Origin: Euglena gracilis
Taxonomy: Eukaryota; Euglenida; Euglenophyceae; Euglenales
Assembly (NCBI GenBank): GCA_039621445.1
Contig: CP154955.1
Coordinates: forward strand, 50,384,689 to 50,448,688
Length of the DNA: 64,000 bases
Reading direction: 5' to 3'
Shown: one piece after another, positions 13,201 through 37,812 of the stretch
How positions within the stretch are numbered: position 1 is the stretch's first letter
Layout: every line of letters begins with the position of its first letter
Translations under genes and position numbers: made by a program
The notes under the pieces: generated by a model
Databases searched by the model: none
Told to the model about the DNA's origin: nothing
The model's input: only the letters and a program-made list of their open reading frames with translations

Positions 13201-16200
13201 TAGGGACGAGAAAAAAGAGGAGGAGAACAAGAGCTGAATCATACCCCAAGACGAGGGCGTTCCTGAGAGACAAAAAATGCAACCAGAGCCGAAGACACAA
13301 AAAAAGAAAACAAAGGGAGGGTCCAGCCAGCAACTAACTTCCCAAAGCAACAACTCCCAAATGTGAAAAAAGGTGACCCTTCAGGTAACTTGGTCATTTC
13401 TCTATTCCTATACAGTCTGCACAAAAATAATACTAATAATGATACGGGAGACAAAAACTACGCCGATTTTCCCATGATGTTTTACCCGTAGGTTTTGCCC
13501 AGTGCATCTTTCCTATGCCTCCGCCGAATCCAGGCCTAAAAGAGGCCCATATTTTCCCCAATTTTGGCCCAATCTGGCCGATTTATTTGACTGATTGGCC
13601 TGTCCTAAAAACCCTATTCCTTCCAAATAACCCCAAACTAACCCTTTCCGAAAACGGAAAATGGCAAAACTGACCAGTTTCCAGCATTTTTCGGGGGGGC
13701 AGAAAAATGTGACCTTCCCCACCCCATGGTTTTATGATTGGCCCTGCTTTTATGATTGGGGACCCACCTGGAAGCCCAACATATTGTCAACATACTGTAT
13801 ACTGTCAACACACATGTCGACCTACTGCACATGTGATGTTTTGTCCCATTTTAAAAATTCCAATGCAGACAAAGAATACGGCAGTCGAGAAAATATTGCA
13901 GGAAAGATTTTGCTTTTGGGAAATTTTTGAATTTTAGGGGAAATGGAACCCTAACCCATACACAAACACATCCACAACTTCTGGGGGGCTCCATGGAGGC
14001 AAGGTTTGGGGAGACCCTTGTTCCCCAGGAAAATTTTCATTCGGGGCCCTGAAAGGAAAACGCGGTCGGCGGGGGCAGTGGTGAACTGCCAAACTGGGGA
14101 GCCCCCCCCCCATCTCCTGGTCCCCCCACAACCCTTCACACACACCCTAAACCTCACCTGCACCCACTTAAAGACCCTACCTAACGATCCCCCCCCAAAC
14201 CATGCACTGATTTCAACGTTCTGTGCTCAACGCTTCATTGTCACATGGTTAAATCACTTGCCATACAGCCTTTTTGTCATCCTCGGAGGGGAGGGGGGTA
14301 TTGAAGTAGACAATTGGTTGGCCACAGCACCCTGGAGTTAGTGAGGACAGAGGGTTCAGGTTAGGACTGGCCAGCCGGAGTTCGACCGCCCTCCCCGCGC
14401 ATCCTCCCTGGGCCGAGGCCGGGGCCGCGCAATCCCGAAGGCGTCAGATGTGCCAGGGAGAAAGAAAGGGTAAAGGCCTCTGGGGCAGGTGTTAGGATTC
14501 GCTTTGTGGTCAGGCAGGCGGGGCCGTTTTGCGCCAGGCAGGAGGTTGGGGAGGGGAGGGCGGCCGAACTCCAGCCGGCAGTCCTAAACCCTAACCCTAC
14601 GCCCACCCCAACAAGGGTACCAACCCCCAGGGTACTGTGGCCAACTGTGGCCAGCCAAGCGTCCACTTCGATACCCCCCAGGGGGGGTTTCCCAAATTCA
14701 CCTGCCATATTTATATCTGAATTACATTTCATCTCTTTTCATGTAACATAGCAGGGCTTCCCCCCACCGACGTCCCACGTGTAAAACAACCCGGAGCCTT
14801 CAGCCGACCAGGTTAAATTTACTGGACTGGGATTTTGCCCGGGACGACCGAGGGCCAACCTCCAATTCTGCCTCTGCGGAGCCTCCTCCCGAGCGCCGTG
14901 GATGGCGTTCTGGCAGGGATGGGGTTAGGGTTATGGTTGGCCTCGGAATTTGGGGTAGAATAGGGTTGGGCCAGAATTTGGGCCTAAAATTGATATTGAT
15001 ATAAATTAATACATTAATATTCATATAAAATGCATAAATAAACATGAATTTACATTTTCCATTTCATTTGGATTTTTTCATGGTGTGTACCAGTGGGCTC
15101 CCCCTGACCCCGCCCCACTCCCCCCTCCTCCCCGGAAAATGCCAAAAAATCGGCCACCGGTCCATTTCCCCCTGCGGATCAGGTTTGGGTGTGGGGCTAT
15201 TTTTAGGAATAGGGTTAGGGTTAGGAATTGCAAAGTACGAAATTGGCTAAAGTAGGCCTAAAACCATGCCTAAGATTTGGCTTAATGTTTGTACATGTGC
15301 ATATATGCATATATGGTGGAGTTTTGCGAGGAAACTTCCTTTGGCACCAAACGGAAACTTGACATGGGGAACAATGACCTTGGGAAAACAGGACGGGGTG
15401 GGGTCGGACCCACCCAGCAAGATGGGGTCGGGAATGGGTCGAACAAGGCTTCTTTTACCAAGCTTACCAAGCTTCTTTTTCACTTCATTTTTTTGGCCCC
15501 CGGTGCCTGCTGACCCACGAAATTATAACGAAAATGGCCATTTTCGGGCCCCGGCACCTTTGTCACTGTGGGGACTGCTTTCGCAGCACCCATCCCAAAT
15601 CCTGACCCCCAGCGGGGGGGTCGAAAGTGTCCTATCCCCTGCCTGCCCATAGCACCCATCCTGCCTCCCGGGGGGGGGGGTGCAATTCTCCTTTAAAAAA
15701 AATCCTGGGTTGAACTCCCAACCGCCCATTGAGGTTTTCGGGATAACTTTTTTAAGGAGGGGTGATGGGGCGGTCCGGACCTGTTGGAACAGAAGACGTC
15801 AGAAGGTATGCTTGGTCAGAAGGTGCTCGGACCAAATTGTGCTTCCAGGTGCCATTTTTTCAGAAAAAAAAAGGTTGAAAGATGGGGGAATTTGGGGGGG
15901 GGGGTTGGAAAGAATTTTTTGGCAATTCAAACCGGAGGGGGGGAAGGGGGGTCCGGAGCCTGCACAGGACCAAAATTGACTAAATGCCCTACCGCCAGGC
16001 CGCACAGTGGAACACACTCGTGGAGTCAACAGCTGGTTGCGGTTCCGCTTCATCTGTGATGAGGCATACGGGTCTCTAAACTGAAGTCGGCATGGGATCG
16101 GGTGTGACAACCTCTGGTATGAGGAGCCCAAAAAGCTCGGGAAAAAAATTAATTATTCATTATTCATAAATAATGAATAAAAAAACAACATAAAAATCAA

Positions 16201-18060
16201 CAAAATGCGCAATATAAAACAAATAACTGGGGAAAAAACAGACTCCTGCGCTCAGTCGAAATGATTTTGAGACTTCACTGTTAGCCCGAAATACAAGCTG
16301 CATCTCAGCCCGGGGAAAAAAATGACAGTAACGAAAATAATGCGCATCTTGCCATCATCCTTTCGACTGCGGATTCCACCCCCATACCATCGTTGTCTGG
16401 AGGAGATGTCTTCAAGGGATAATCAAATCTCAAACAATAAAAACAATGCAAAATGATCACTTTGTCGTGTTTGATTGCAGATGAGATGTAAATATTTTTT
16501 CGATTTTTAGAATTTTTGGTGAAAATGATCTGCCATTTTAAGAGCAAATTCTCATTACAAAATTTGCGCACCCCCCCCCCGAGAAAGTCAAATCTTTCCA
16601 TCACTCTTTACCCCAAAATATAAAAAAAATCGCATTGTTTGGAACACCTGTCAATTTTTCCACCGGTTTTGTCTCCCCTCACTCTTTTTCTAGACTGTGA
16701 CTTGTCTGGACTAGACTGTGAAAGAAATAACAAACCACCCAAACTATAAACCCCCCAAATACAAAGCACCCCCAAATATAAAAACCTCCTTTGGCCCCCC
16801 CGCCCGCGCGGTGGTGCTGCTAAAAGCCGTGCAAAAAGAGCGGTGCGTGGTGAAAAAAATAATCCCGAAAACTCATCTTTTTCTGGCTTTGGCAATGAAT
16901 TTGGCATTTTTGGTCCAAAATTGGTGCACGGCCGGAATCAGGGCGTCGCTTGGTGACCGCTGGGGGGGTTCAGCTCGGAGGCTGGAGAACTTGGGCTGGC
17001 TGGGGAAAAAAAGCTGCTGGCTGACCCCCTCCTCCCCCATGGAACCCTCAAATATAAAAACACCACCATCATCATATCATAAAATTTGAAGTTTGCAGCG
17101 CTGGTGCATCCAATGAACACCCCTGCTCAAAATGCAAATTTCATCACCACAACTGAACACCTTCACCGAAAGGCTGGCATACTCCTGTGTATCCTCCTCG
17201 TGCTCCAACGAACGCCCATGTTTGAAGCGCACCTGGGTCCAGCCGCCCCCCCCCCCCCAGAGGGTGGGGTCACACCAGGTGAACCTTTGGTCCCTGTGGC
17301 ATGGTCAATGTGACCGACGTTCAGCGCAAAATGCTGAGCCGACACACTTTAGACACCCAAAAGGGCCAAGGATGCGCCAAAACTTTACCAAAATGCTTTG
17401 AATAAAAGTTGCGCAAAAGCAGCTGGCGGAGAAAAAAACTGACCCTGGGTCTCTGGGGAGCCCCCCCAGGTTCGTTTCGGACATCCAAGTGGGTAATAGA
17501 CAAGCAAGTCCACCCAAGGGGGGGAGCCTCCGATAGGATCAAAAGTGGGTACCCCACTTACCCCCCAGATGCCTTCCTTCTATCAAACCCTGGGGTAAAC
17601 TGTCTGCATAGGTTCACTGACCCCTGGGGGGGGGACACTATTTCCCAGGCCCAAATCTAGCCAGCACCTTTTTGAAAGCCCACCCACCCACATGCTCGCA
17701 GGGCACCCACCCAAAATGGGGGCAGTCAGGTGGTCAGTGAATCTCTGGTTGCCGGACAGCCATGACATACGTATGCAATATATGAGTGCATGACTGAACT
17801 CCCAACTTGAGAACTGCAACTTCCAGCTACTCAGAATGAACCATTTTCTCTGCCCCCATTTCAAGATCAAAAACAGGCGGAAGATAACGAAACATTGAAT
17901 CACACAAATCGGGACAGAGGAAATGTGACCCCAGGAGGCACATACCAACTGGACGAGCTCTTCCGTGGAGTGCGGCTGTGGCCTCGGGCGAGGCAGGGCC
18001 GCCCCGCCATGCATCGTCCACAGCAGCGGCCCCAGCCACCAGAGCATAGGCACGTTGGGT
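1046..18060 (-). CDS. Glycosyltransferase-like gene, copy 1 (spliced, 3-prime end outside window)
   Basis: This is a gene-level entry assembled from exons that match copies 2 and 3 in order. From the N-terminal side the exons are about 18060-17946 (WW), 9915-9825 (YPVSFCFPR), about 8200-8049 (GWDCLRHLEI), 5706-5599 (FHYPKECL), 5121-4952 (HLTCG), about 3705-3600 (DSLVRFMM), 3240-3097 (LFLD), 2917-2825 (VWREPTYMY) and 1180-1046 (YKLVVYG). The VVGEDEP and C-terminal exons would lie left of the window. Phases agree at several junctions (0 into YPVSF, 1 around GWDC, VWREP and VVYG). They do not yet agree at the FHYPKECL-to-HLTCG and LFLD-to-VWREP junctions, so a small exon may be missing or a border misplaced. 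The glycosyltransferase assignment rests on remembered motif order in exostosin-like proteins, not on a search. Confidence 0.6.
1660..1930. repeat. Word element (TAAGCAACCCC)
   Basis: Short blocks of the type TAAGCAACCC, AACAACCCC and AAGCAGCCCC are repeated, ending with ATATTTGGGGAGG. Similar but distinct words occur at 40998-41080 and 59825-59920, so these three form a loose family. No gene is seen. Confidence 0.5.
2026..2078. repeat. 13-bp tandem repeat (GGCAAATACTGCA)
   Basis: Three consecutive copies with minor edge changes. Confidence 0.8.
2825..2917 (-). CDS. Copy 1, VWREP exon
   Basis: This 93-nt exon runs from phase 1 to phase 1, with acceptor CACTTCCAG| and donor G|GTATGTGT. It encodes RVEPAFDPRAVLGPYLDVW, REPTYMYSDWSG. 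Copy 3 has the matching exon at 41264-41341 (VLGPNLHVWQEPHYMYADW), and copy 2 carries LLGPNVHVWREPRYLYGG at 25241-25377. In related proteins this follows the LFLD-like strand and precedes the YGNG segment. Confidence 0.75.
3097..3240 (-). CDS. Copy 1, LFLD exon
   Basis: The acceptor GACACACAG| follows a TG/CA tract, and the exon begins PMGLVLACSPNPCAEG, then PVLFLDHHVVRQVNYQAN, AVFAGLPK. The copy 3 exon begins at 42041 in the same phase and reads DPCASGPVLFLDRYLARHID, YQANSVFAGLPG, so more than half of the residues are conserved. The candidate donor GCGGCT|GTGAGG gives phase 0, which does not match the phase-1 start of the next exon at 2917. The true 3-prime border is therefore uncertain. Confidence 0.7.
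3600..3705 (-). CDS. Copy 1, DSLVRFMM exon
   Basis: After acceptor GGGTCCCAG| the frame reads RASKYRLWDDSLVRFMMLAM, EFAAGKHFACPERFPVAS. Copy 3 (42660-42760) carries DSLVRFMM in the same place, copy 2 (26400-26490) LARFMLRM, and a fourth site (54170-54290) a looser version. A donor G|GTTTGC near 3570 is possible. The block looks like an amphipathic helix between the HLTC and LFLD segments; its function is unknown. Confidence 0.6.
3785..4370. repeat. AT-rich microsatellite block with (AAT)n
   Basis: Two AT-rich simple-sequence stretches (3785-3980 and 4155-4370) flank a G-rich piece; the second holds about eleven ATA/AAT units at 4228-4262. It lies in an intron of copy 1 between the SLVRFMM and HLTCG exons. 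No gene is seen. Confidence 0.8.
4952..5121 (-). CDS. Copy 1, HLTCG exon
   Basis: The acceptor is GGCCCCCGCAG| and the donor TTTGCAG|GTCGTG, giving 170 nt from phase 0 to phase 2. The in-frame product ends LPAAAYEAFRAEAWAFF, TAHLTCGRGGLC. Copy 2 at 26983-27113 has the same phases (0 to 2) and the pattern FSRQHLAPSQL; copy 3 at 43265-43416 has EFFRNHLTCG. The exon is very GC-rich, unlike the flanking introns. All three frames are open for much of it because of base composition, so the choice of frame rests on homology with the other copies. Confidence 0.65.
5599..5706 (-). CDS. Copy 1, FHYPKECL exon
   Basis: The acceptor is GTCTGCAG| and the candidate donor G|GTCTGG, giving 108 nt from phase 1 to phase 1. 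It encodes ALLQFHNAAALDPLTLFHY and PKECLAEMADAQGW. Homologues lie at 28970-29104 (LALFHHPKECL) and 44587-44720 (LTMFHHPKECF). The following HLTCG exon starts in phase 0, so the true donor may lie lower, for example at a GTCCCC near 5570. In related proteins a phrase with PKEL follows the GWDC block and leads to an alpha-helical region. Confidence 0.7.
5746..5950. repeat. Minisatellite (GAAAAAGGTATT)n
   Basis: About fifteen imperfect copies of a 10-14-bp A-rich unit containing GGTATT. The block starts about 40 bases upstream (minus strand) of the FHYPKECL acceptor, so on the gene strand it supplies a long T-rich tract before the exon. Confidence 0.8.
6296..6510 (+). repeat. Word element (GTGTTATTTGGGGG), copy a
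   Basis: The opening CCCCCCAAATAACACC is followed by several GTGTTATTTGGGG words, a conserved middle with GGGCACCCGAACTGGGGCC, and ATCGGCCCCCGAGG before the last words. The same order and wording recur at 25553-25845, so this is one dispersed family in the same orientation. Confidence 0.75.
6840..7850. other. Poly-G-rich intronic block
   Basis: There are many G runs of 7-12 bases, words such as GGGGTTCTATTTGGGG and TTCAATTCGGGG, and no open frame with recognisable content. It is part of a copy 1 intron. Confidence 0.6.
8049..8200 (-). CDS. Copy 1, GWDCLRHLEI exon
   Basis: The exon encodes YADTDEEAYLGKYAAAKVV, then TRKKGGWDCLRHLEILVAG, and ends at donor G|GTGTGGGT in phase 1. It is clearly homologous to copy 3 at 45642-45794. 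The GWDC-RHLEI signature resembles the conserved acidic/cysteine block of exostosin-like (GT47-related) transferases, where this segment helps form the donor-sugar site; that is inference. No AG is visible for about 60 bases upstream of the homologous acceptor position, so the 5-prime border is unresolved and may be mutated. Upstream, the frame stays open to the ATG at 8262. Confidence 0.75.
8470..8962. repeat. Word element (GGGTTTCTTATATTTGGG)
   Basis: At least eight copies of GGTTTCTTATATTTGG or its complement are scattered over 490 bases. The left end begins AAACCCCCCCAAATATAAGA and the right end finishes TTATATTTGGGGGGG, so the whole has inverted ends. A middle part without the word (8600-8800) is unique. 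Confidence 0.7.
9201..9420. repeat. AAAATGCGCA minisatellite between direct repeats
   Basis: About ten imperfect AAAAATGCGCA units (9260-9378) are bracketed by a direct repeat: CTGCGGAGGCACAAGGGACA at 9204-9223 and a near copy CTGCGCACAGGCACAAGGGA at 9392-9411, both continuing CAGCAGG. Confidence 0.7.
9825..9915 (-). CDS. Copy 1, YPVSF-type exon (HPVSFCFPRPVAEWYH)
   Basis: This 91-nt exon runs from phase 0 to phase 1. The acceptor is CTTTGCCAG| and the donor G|GTGCCC. It encodes HPVSFCFPRPVAEWYH followed by LLWNSTKT. Copy 3 has an exon of exactly the same length and phase at 48357-48447 with most residues conserved, which is strong evidence that it is coding. In related glycosyltransferase-like proteins a hydrophobic PISF-IP segment lies before the GWDC region; that placement is from memory of the family. 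Confidence 0.75.
10475..10635 (+). repeat. Dispersed repeat, partner at 57060-57226
   Basis: About 155 bases starting near CCCAAAACTGGCCCAAAATC and ending near TTTACGGTTTCGGGCCC are nearly identical to 57060-57226, in the same orientation. The segment includes TCCTCGTCTAGCCCGAGATA. No coding frame is conserved between the copies. Confidence 0.8.
10640..14360. other. Intronic or spacer DNA without recognised features
   Basis: Mixed-composition sequence. Open frames are short and show no domain or splice-consistent exon. A few C or G runs and A-rich tracts (12440-12560) are present. It is presumably the large copy 1 intron between the WW and YPVSF exons. Confidence 0.5.
14365..14760. repeat. 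GC-rich repeat with telomere-like edges, relative at 32370-32640
   Basis: The block contains GCGCATCCTCCCTGGGCC, GGGAGAAAGAAAGGGTAAAG and TGTTAGGATTCGC, all recurring in order at 32385-32550. It ends with CCCTAAACCCTAACCCTA. A second telomere-like patch, GGTTAGGGTTATGG, is at 14922-14938. Confidence 0.6.
15200..15270 (+). repeat. Interstitial telomere-like repeat
   Basis: AATAGGGTTAGGGTTAGGAA is followed by AGTAGGCCTAAAACC. Short TTAGGG arrays like this also occur at 14585-14605, 14922-14938, 25519-25552 and 32620-32640, always beside a GGCCTAAA or C-run motif. Confidence 0.6.
15270..16740. other. Spacer without recognised features
   Basis: G-rich and A-rich stretches alternate; no splice-consistent exon, RNA gene or clear repeat partner was found. 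Confidence 0.45.
16735..17095. repeat. Word element (CCAAATATAAAAACC)
   Basis: The left end has CTATAAACCCCCCAAATACA and CCCCCAAATATAAAAACC; the right end has CTCAAATATAAAAACACCA near 17046. The middle is unique. Confidence 0.45.
17946..18060 (-). CDS. Copy 1, N-terminal WW exon
   Basis: The minus frame reads through VPMLWWLGPLL, GGAALPRPRP and STEELVQL, then meets a donor G|GTATGTGC at 17946 in phase 0. The copy 3 exon at 50356-50508 has the same layout: WW, then GG..LP, then a proline/arginine-rich stretch, then a phase-0 donor. The 5-prime border is unclear because a TGACG/CACGTG-rich tandem (18058-18128) lies directly upstream and an in-frame stop sits at 18123-18125. An ATG at 18110 could be a start, or the exon may be damaged. 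The role of this N-terminal block is unknown. Confidence 0.45.
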
Positions 18061-18130
18061 GTCACGCGCGTCACGTGTGCATCACATGCGTCACGTGTGG
18101 CGTCACACACGTCACGTGTGCGTCACATGG
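18058..18130. repeat. CACGTG/TGACG tandem
   Basis: About five imperfect units of the type GCGTCACGTGTGCATCACAT. It lies directly upstream of the WW exon of copy 1 on the gene strand. Such motifs are typical bZIP/bHLH binding sites, but here the tandem form suggests a simple minisatellite. Confidence 0.6.
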
Positions 18131-18149
18131 CCCCCTGGGGAATGGAGGG

Positions 18150-19020
18150 AAGGAGCATGCTTGCCGCAGCAGAGGCCATCGGAGGCTGCCGGAGGCTATC
18201 CCACCGTTTCTCGAGGAAGTCCGAAGCCTGCTGGCTGTGGTTGGCCACTCACCCACGATCGTGACAAAACGTCCACCCAAACATGAAGCTCCCGCCCTCC
18301 CGACTGTTCAATGGCGGGGCAGTGGGTTTGTTTGCCCTACCCCTGCCCTTTCGCTTCCTCCGGAAGGCTACGGATCGTTAGCACTGGATGAGCTGCAGTC
18401 ACCCGTTCGTCCATTTTTTCACTTTTCACAAGAAAGACTTGGTGCGAAGGGATCGATGAAACTGGAACCCTGCTCTGAATTCAGTGAGGCATCCTTTGAT
18501 TAATGGCTTCTGTCCTTCTGTCCTTTGAACCTCACAAAATTGTGTAACGACGTGGAACTCCATGTGCGATTTGGGTGACTTTCAGAGGCATTTTTTTTCC
18601 AGTATTGCAAAACGAAAGTGCCTGAACAGCTGCGCAGCAATAATGGCATTTTCAGAGCATATTCGCAATCCTTGACCCGTTTGGAACATGTTGTGAGTGG
18701 TTTCTCCAGTTGCTAGTTGCCCTGGGAACTGGAGCAGCCAGACCAAAATACTGTGGTGAGACCGAAATGGTTTCAGGGTGCTTCATCCCAGATGAAAAAA
18801 AATAGAGAACTTTATTTTTTGTGGTTGTTGGTATAGAACCCTTTTGAGTGCTCTTTGCATTAACTTGAACTTTTCCATGATGAAACCTTGTTTGACCTCC
18901 ACATCTGATCCAGAAAAGGACAATAAAACCATTGCGCCGAGTGTAGGAATGGGCAATGGCGGATGAGGCTGAAGAACCAAAACTATGTCAACCATCTTAA
19001 GAAAAATAATGAATTTCATG
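18150..19020. other. Spacer between copies 1 and 2 (upstream of copy 1)
   Basis: No exon or repeat partner was recognised. If copy 1 starts near 18.1 kb, its promoter should lie in this interval, but no TATA box or other core element stands out. Confidence 0.35.
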
Positions 19021-19030
19021 TGGCTGGCAG

Positions 19031-19035
19031 CATGT

Positions 19036-19082
<47 letters not shown>
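19031..19082. repeat. (TG)n microsatellite
   Basis: About 24 uninterrupted TG units. Confidence 0.95.
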
Positions 19083-19155
19083 ACTGGCATCTGCCGGAGC
19101 TTTAAAATTTTTTGACCCGCAGAGATGGTCACAGAGTTGGGTGTGGTCAATTGTT

Positions 19156-19540
19156 TAAACCCCCCCAAATAACGGGGCGGGGTGCCCCGTTACTGGCACC
19201 ATCTTTTTGACCTTCCCCCCTGCCCCGTTATTTGGGCACTACCTGCCATCATCAAACGTTGGATCCCGCCCCGAATTTTACTATTAATGGACCCCTTGGG
19301 GGGATAACTGGTAAATCCCTGCCATACACACACAAATATGCATGCATGTTTGTGTGCATATGTACATGTATGTACTCACGGCAGGCAAGAATTGTGGAAT
19401 ATTTTCGTCCTCACTAACCTCTTGGACCAAAAAATCTGAGGGTGCCCTGTTATTGGAACCATCTTTTTCGGCCTTCCCCCCGCCTGTTATTCGGGCACTG
19501 CCCACTCAAAGGGCACTGCCCCGTTATTTGGGGGGGGTTA
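19156..19540 (+). repeat. Inverted pair, left arm (CCCCGTTATTTGGGG word element)
   Basis: The arm begins CCCCCCCAAATAACGGGGC and ends CCCCGTTATTTGGGGGGGG, so it has its own inverted ends. Internally it has CATCTTTTTGACCTTCCCCC near one end and CATCTTTTTCGGCCTTCCCC near the other, plus a CACACAAATATGCATGCATG patch. It is almost the exact reverse complement of 20068-20452. Confidence 0.85.
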
Positions 19541-20067
19541 GCAGTAAAAAGGGGCATTTCCACCGCCAAAAACACACACTGGGCCACAATTTTTTCAAAT
19601 AATATGGCCAGGATAATGAGAATTGGATTTTGAAGGCCTTGTGTGCATCCCCCAGTATTCTCAACCAGGCAGATCCAAAGAACCTGCACCGCCTTGCGTG
19701 GGTTGAGATCTTAAAAAGAAGCCGGTTCCCACCAGGCCACTTTGACCCACATTTTTCAGGGCAAATTCTGGGCCGTCGGCCCAAAAGTGGGGGGGGGGGG
19801 TATTAACTCGCTCGGCGAAGTCAAACCTTGGCGGGAGGTATTATTTGGTGGGAGAGGGGGCATTATTTGGGGGGGGGGGGAGTTAACCTCCCACAAGGAT
19901 ACCCCTAGCTTTATATTGCGCTGTGGTTTCAAGGCCCTCAGGGGGGGGGCTTTATATTTGGGGGTGGGGCAGAAGGGTTGGGTGTGAAAATCGACCTTTT
20001 TCGGGTGGTCTTTATGACCTTTGGCGGCCTTCAACTGTTTGTATCTGAATACCAATACCAATTCTGC

Positions 20068-20452
20068 AAACCCCCCCCAAATAACGGGGCAGTGCCCTTT
20101 GAGTGGGCAGTGCCCGAATAACAGGCGGGGGGAAGGCCGAAAAAGATGGTTCCAATAACAGGGCACCCTCAGATTTTTTGGTCCAAGAGGTTAGTGAGGA
20201 CGAAAATATTCCACAATTCTTGCCTGCCGCGAGTACATACATGTACATATGCACACAAACATGCATGCATATTTGTGTGTGTATGGCAGGGATTTACCAG
20301 TTATCCCCCAAGGGGGTCCATTAGTCGTAAATTCGGGGCGGGATCCAACGTTTGATGATGGCAGGTAGTGCCCAAATAACGGGGCAGGGGGGAAGGTCAA
20401 AAAGATGGTGCCAGTAACGGGGCACCCCGCCCCGTTATTTGGGGGGGGTTAT
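20068..20452 (-). repeat. Inverted pair, right arm
   Basis: Near-identical reverse complement of 19156-19540, with only a few substitutions (for example near the GCGAGTACATAC patch). About 525 bases lie between the arms, containing a different word element (19790-19985) with TATTATTTGG and TTTATATTTGGGGG. A transcript would fold into a hairpin of roughly 385 bp. Confidence 0.85.
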
Positions 20453-20459
20453 TTACCAA

Positions 20460-21770
20460 ATTTCAGTTGTGCACTCTCCTTTCACCAAAAATGGGAATTT
20501 GTTGTGAAAAATTGTGATTGTGTTCTGTTGTTATTCACCCAAAAATTTCATGTATTTGCCCTGAATGGCACCCTTGGCGGGCATTATACTGGGGGGGGTA
20601 TTTATGTTTTGTTTTGGCAAAATCAAACCGCCTGGGGGACTTATCAAACCCAACCACTTGAGGAGAAAAAGGTTTGGGGGTCAGAATGGGGGTTTCAAAG
20701 ACAGGCTATAAATCAACTGTTTGCCAATCATTTCCGGAAAAGCGAAATGGCGTGACTTTTAGGGGCGGGGTTTACGAAAGAGAAACCCCCCCGGGCGCTT
20801 GGCCCCCCTCCTCCTTGCATGCAAACTTGGCCCCCTTAAGGTTGGCCACCTGGCCTTACCTTCAATCATGGCCCGGGCCAAGCGCCCCGGGGGGGGGGGG
20901 GGGTTACCCAAATCAACCCCCCCGTCCTTGGCACGACAATGATCCAGGAAACTGTCATTGACACGGGGGGGGGGGGGTGTCAACGACACGCCGTGTCAAC
21001 GACAAATGGGGGAGGGGGTGAAAAATCATATTTTCTGACACTAAATTGCGGGGGAAAATCGATTTTTTCTGGATCATCTGGCCTCCAAAGAATGCTAAAT
21101 TTCATGATTTCATGAAAAAGAACAATAAATATCCCCAAAGGGGGGTTTTAGGTGCTATTTTGGGTCCTATGGGACTTCAAAAAATTTCGAAATTTTTGGG
21201 GACCTATTACCCTACCCTAAATAATATCCCCCCCCCTGGGGCCGGGACTTCGGGCGAAAAAATAATGCCCTGGAGGGCAATTATTTGGGAGGGGGTTTAC
21301 TCGTCTTTAGGGCGAGTGCTGTTGATTTGGAAGGTAGCCTTTTGGTGGCGTTCTCACACGACTGCATGGCACGGGTCGGGAGACATTCAAAGTAATAGAA
21401 ACCTGGAAGGCAGTTCGTGCTTCGAGGTGGAGTGCCCACAGGGGGCGAGGCGTTGGTGTGACAAGGAGTGGAGCATTGTGACATTACCTACCGTCGGCAT
21501 GGCTGGTGAAGAAGGGACCTCCGGAGGTGCACAGCCCCAAGGGAACAAACAAATGTGTGTGCATACAAAGTATATACTTCATGTGTGCACACATAACATA
21601 TAATACATGTATATGTACGTCCATATTGATTACGCATGTGCAATAAAACGGGGAAAAAACACACACAATGTTTTAAAAAATGGAAAGAAAGCACAAATAC
21701 ACACGCAAAGCACACAGAAGGAGGAGGACTATCCTCGCAAGGCTTCAAAGAATGCAAAGCAGGGAGGCCC
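20460..21770. other. Spacer downstream of copy 2
   Basis: It contains long G runs (20889-20903, 20965-20978) and a short direct repeat GACACG..GTGTCAACGACA. No exon was recognised. The 3-prime untranslated region of copy 2 should start at 21773 and run left. Confidence 0.4.
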
Positions 21771-21773
21771 CAT

Positions 21774-36013
<14,240 letters not shown>

Positions 36014-36419
36014 CTTGCGATCAAGAGAAATTTGATGCCATTGTTTTCTTTTTGGTCGTTTTTTTTTGGGGGGGGGGCGTTTGATTTTTTTCAAAAAAAC
36101 AAAAAATACAACATTTTAGAAAAAAACAAAACAAAACAGAAAAAACAAAACGTCGGCGGTAATTAGCACATTATTGGGCAGTCGACCAGACCCACAAACT
36201 CCCTATCTTGCCAACTCGGGGCGGTGGAAAGGAGTTGCAAGGTTCCCTGTCCACCTGGTTACTCTCCAGCCGGCGAAGGTGGCCAAACTTGCTCCGTGTG
36301 GTATCCTTACCGATGCTGGGGTACCGAAACGACCTCCCGGCGGGTGTTTGTGGCCAAATTGACCCCGGGGAAAGGGAGAGGGGAGGGTGAGAGTGTGTTT
36401 GGCGGCTTGGAGCGGGGCC

Positions 36420-36560
36420 GTTGCTGGGGATCGACCGGACACGTCCCGAGGGGGCTCGGTTGCCTTGGAGGCCTCCGGGCAGTGGAAATTTGCCGATCGC
36501 ATTTCACGGATGAAGGCGGCCGGCACGCCCGACGTTGCCACACAGCTGTATGTCACATGG
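36420..36560 (-). CDS. Candidate C-terminal exon of copy 3
   Basis: A GC-rich open minus frame reads VATSGVPAAFIREMRSANFH, CPEASKATEPPRDVSGR. The FIREM phrase recalls QFVRQL at the end of copy 2, and the position is right for the last exon of copy 3. No convincing splice sites or stop codon were fixed. This is a weak call. Confidence 0.2.
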
Positions 36561-36591
36561 TTCCGCGCGTATTACGTTATGCCACATTTTA

Positions 36592-37140
<549 letters not shown>

Positions 37141-37812
37141 TACGTCATAATGTTTGTATGAAAACATATACACTATATAGATGCTATACATAATATATAA
37201 TGTAATATAATACATACTTTATGGTATTTTGAGGTGAAAGAAGTTTTTTTTGCCTGAATCCCTGGCACAGGTATGGCGTATCCTTACTGCAAGGTAGTAT
37301 CCTTACTACCTTGAACGCTTTTTCCCACACGTGTGTGTTGATGAGATGATCCTATCGGTCTCTTTATCTTCTAGGGGATCTGGATCAACCTCTTGGGGCA
37401 GGGGGAACGCACATTGCCCGTCCAAAAATGCGACACAGAAAAAATGGGAAAACCGCATATAAACCCCCCCAAAAAACACAATTTCGAGGTTCAATGCACT
37501 TTGGGTGTAACAAAAATGTCTAATTAAAATTGTAATTGTAAACTGTGATTTTGGTGATTCTAAAACACACTTCTGTTGACTAAAAAAATCAGCATCATCA
37601 AAAATGACCAAAAAAAAACTGCCGAAAAGTTGGTTCCAGGGAAAAATTAAGTCAAAAATGTGGTATTTTCAATTCGAGAACATTTGCCAGCAAGAAATGG
37701 AAACTGGGAGGGGAAAAAAAGCGTCAAAACCCTCCAAATTTCACAATAATCGAAAAATTCAAAAATGGTGGGCTCTACCACACGTAACAAACACCCACCC
37801 AAACAAACAAAC

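Noticed and set aside
14585-15225. True chromosome end
   Set aside because: The telomere-like units are few, degenerate, in both orientations and surrounded by unique sequence.
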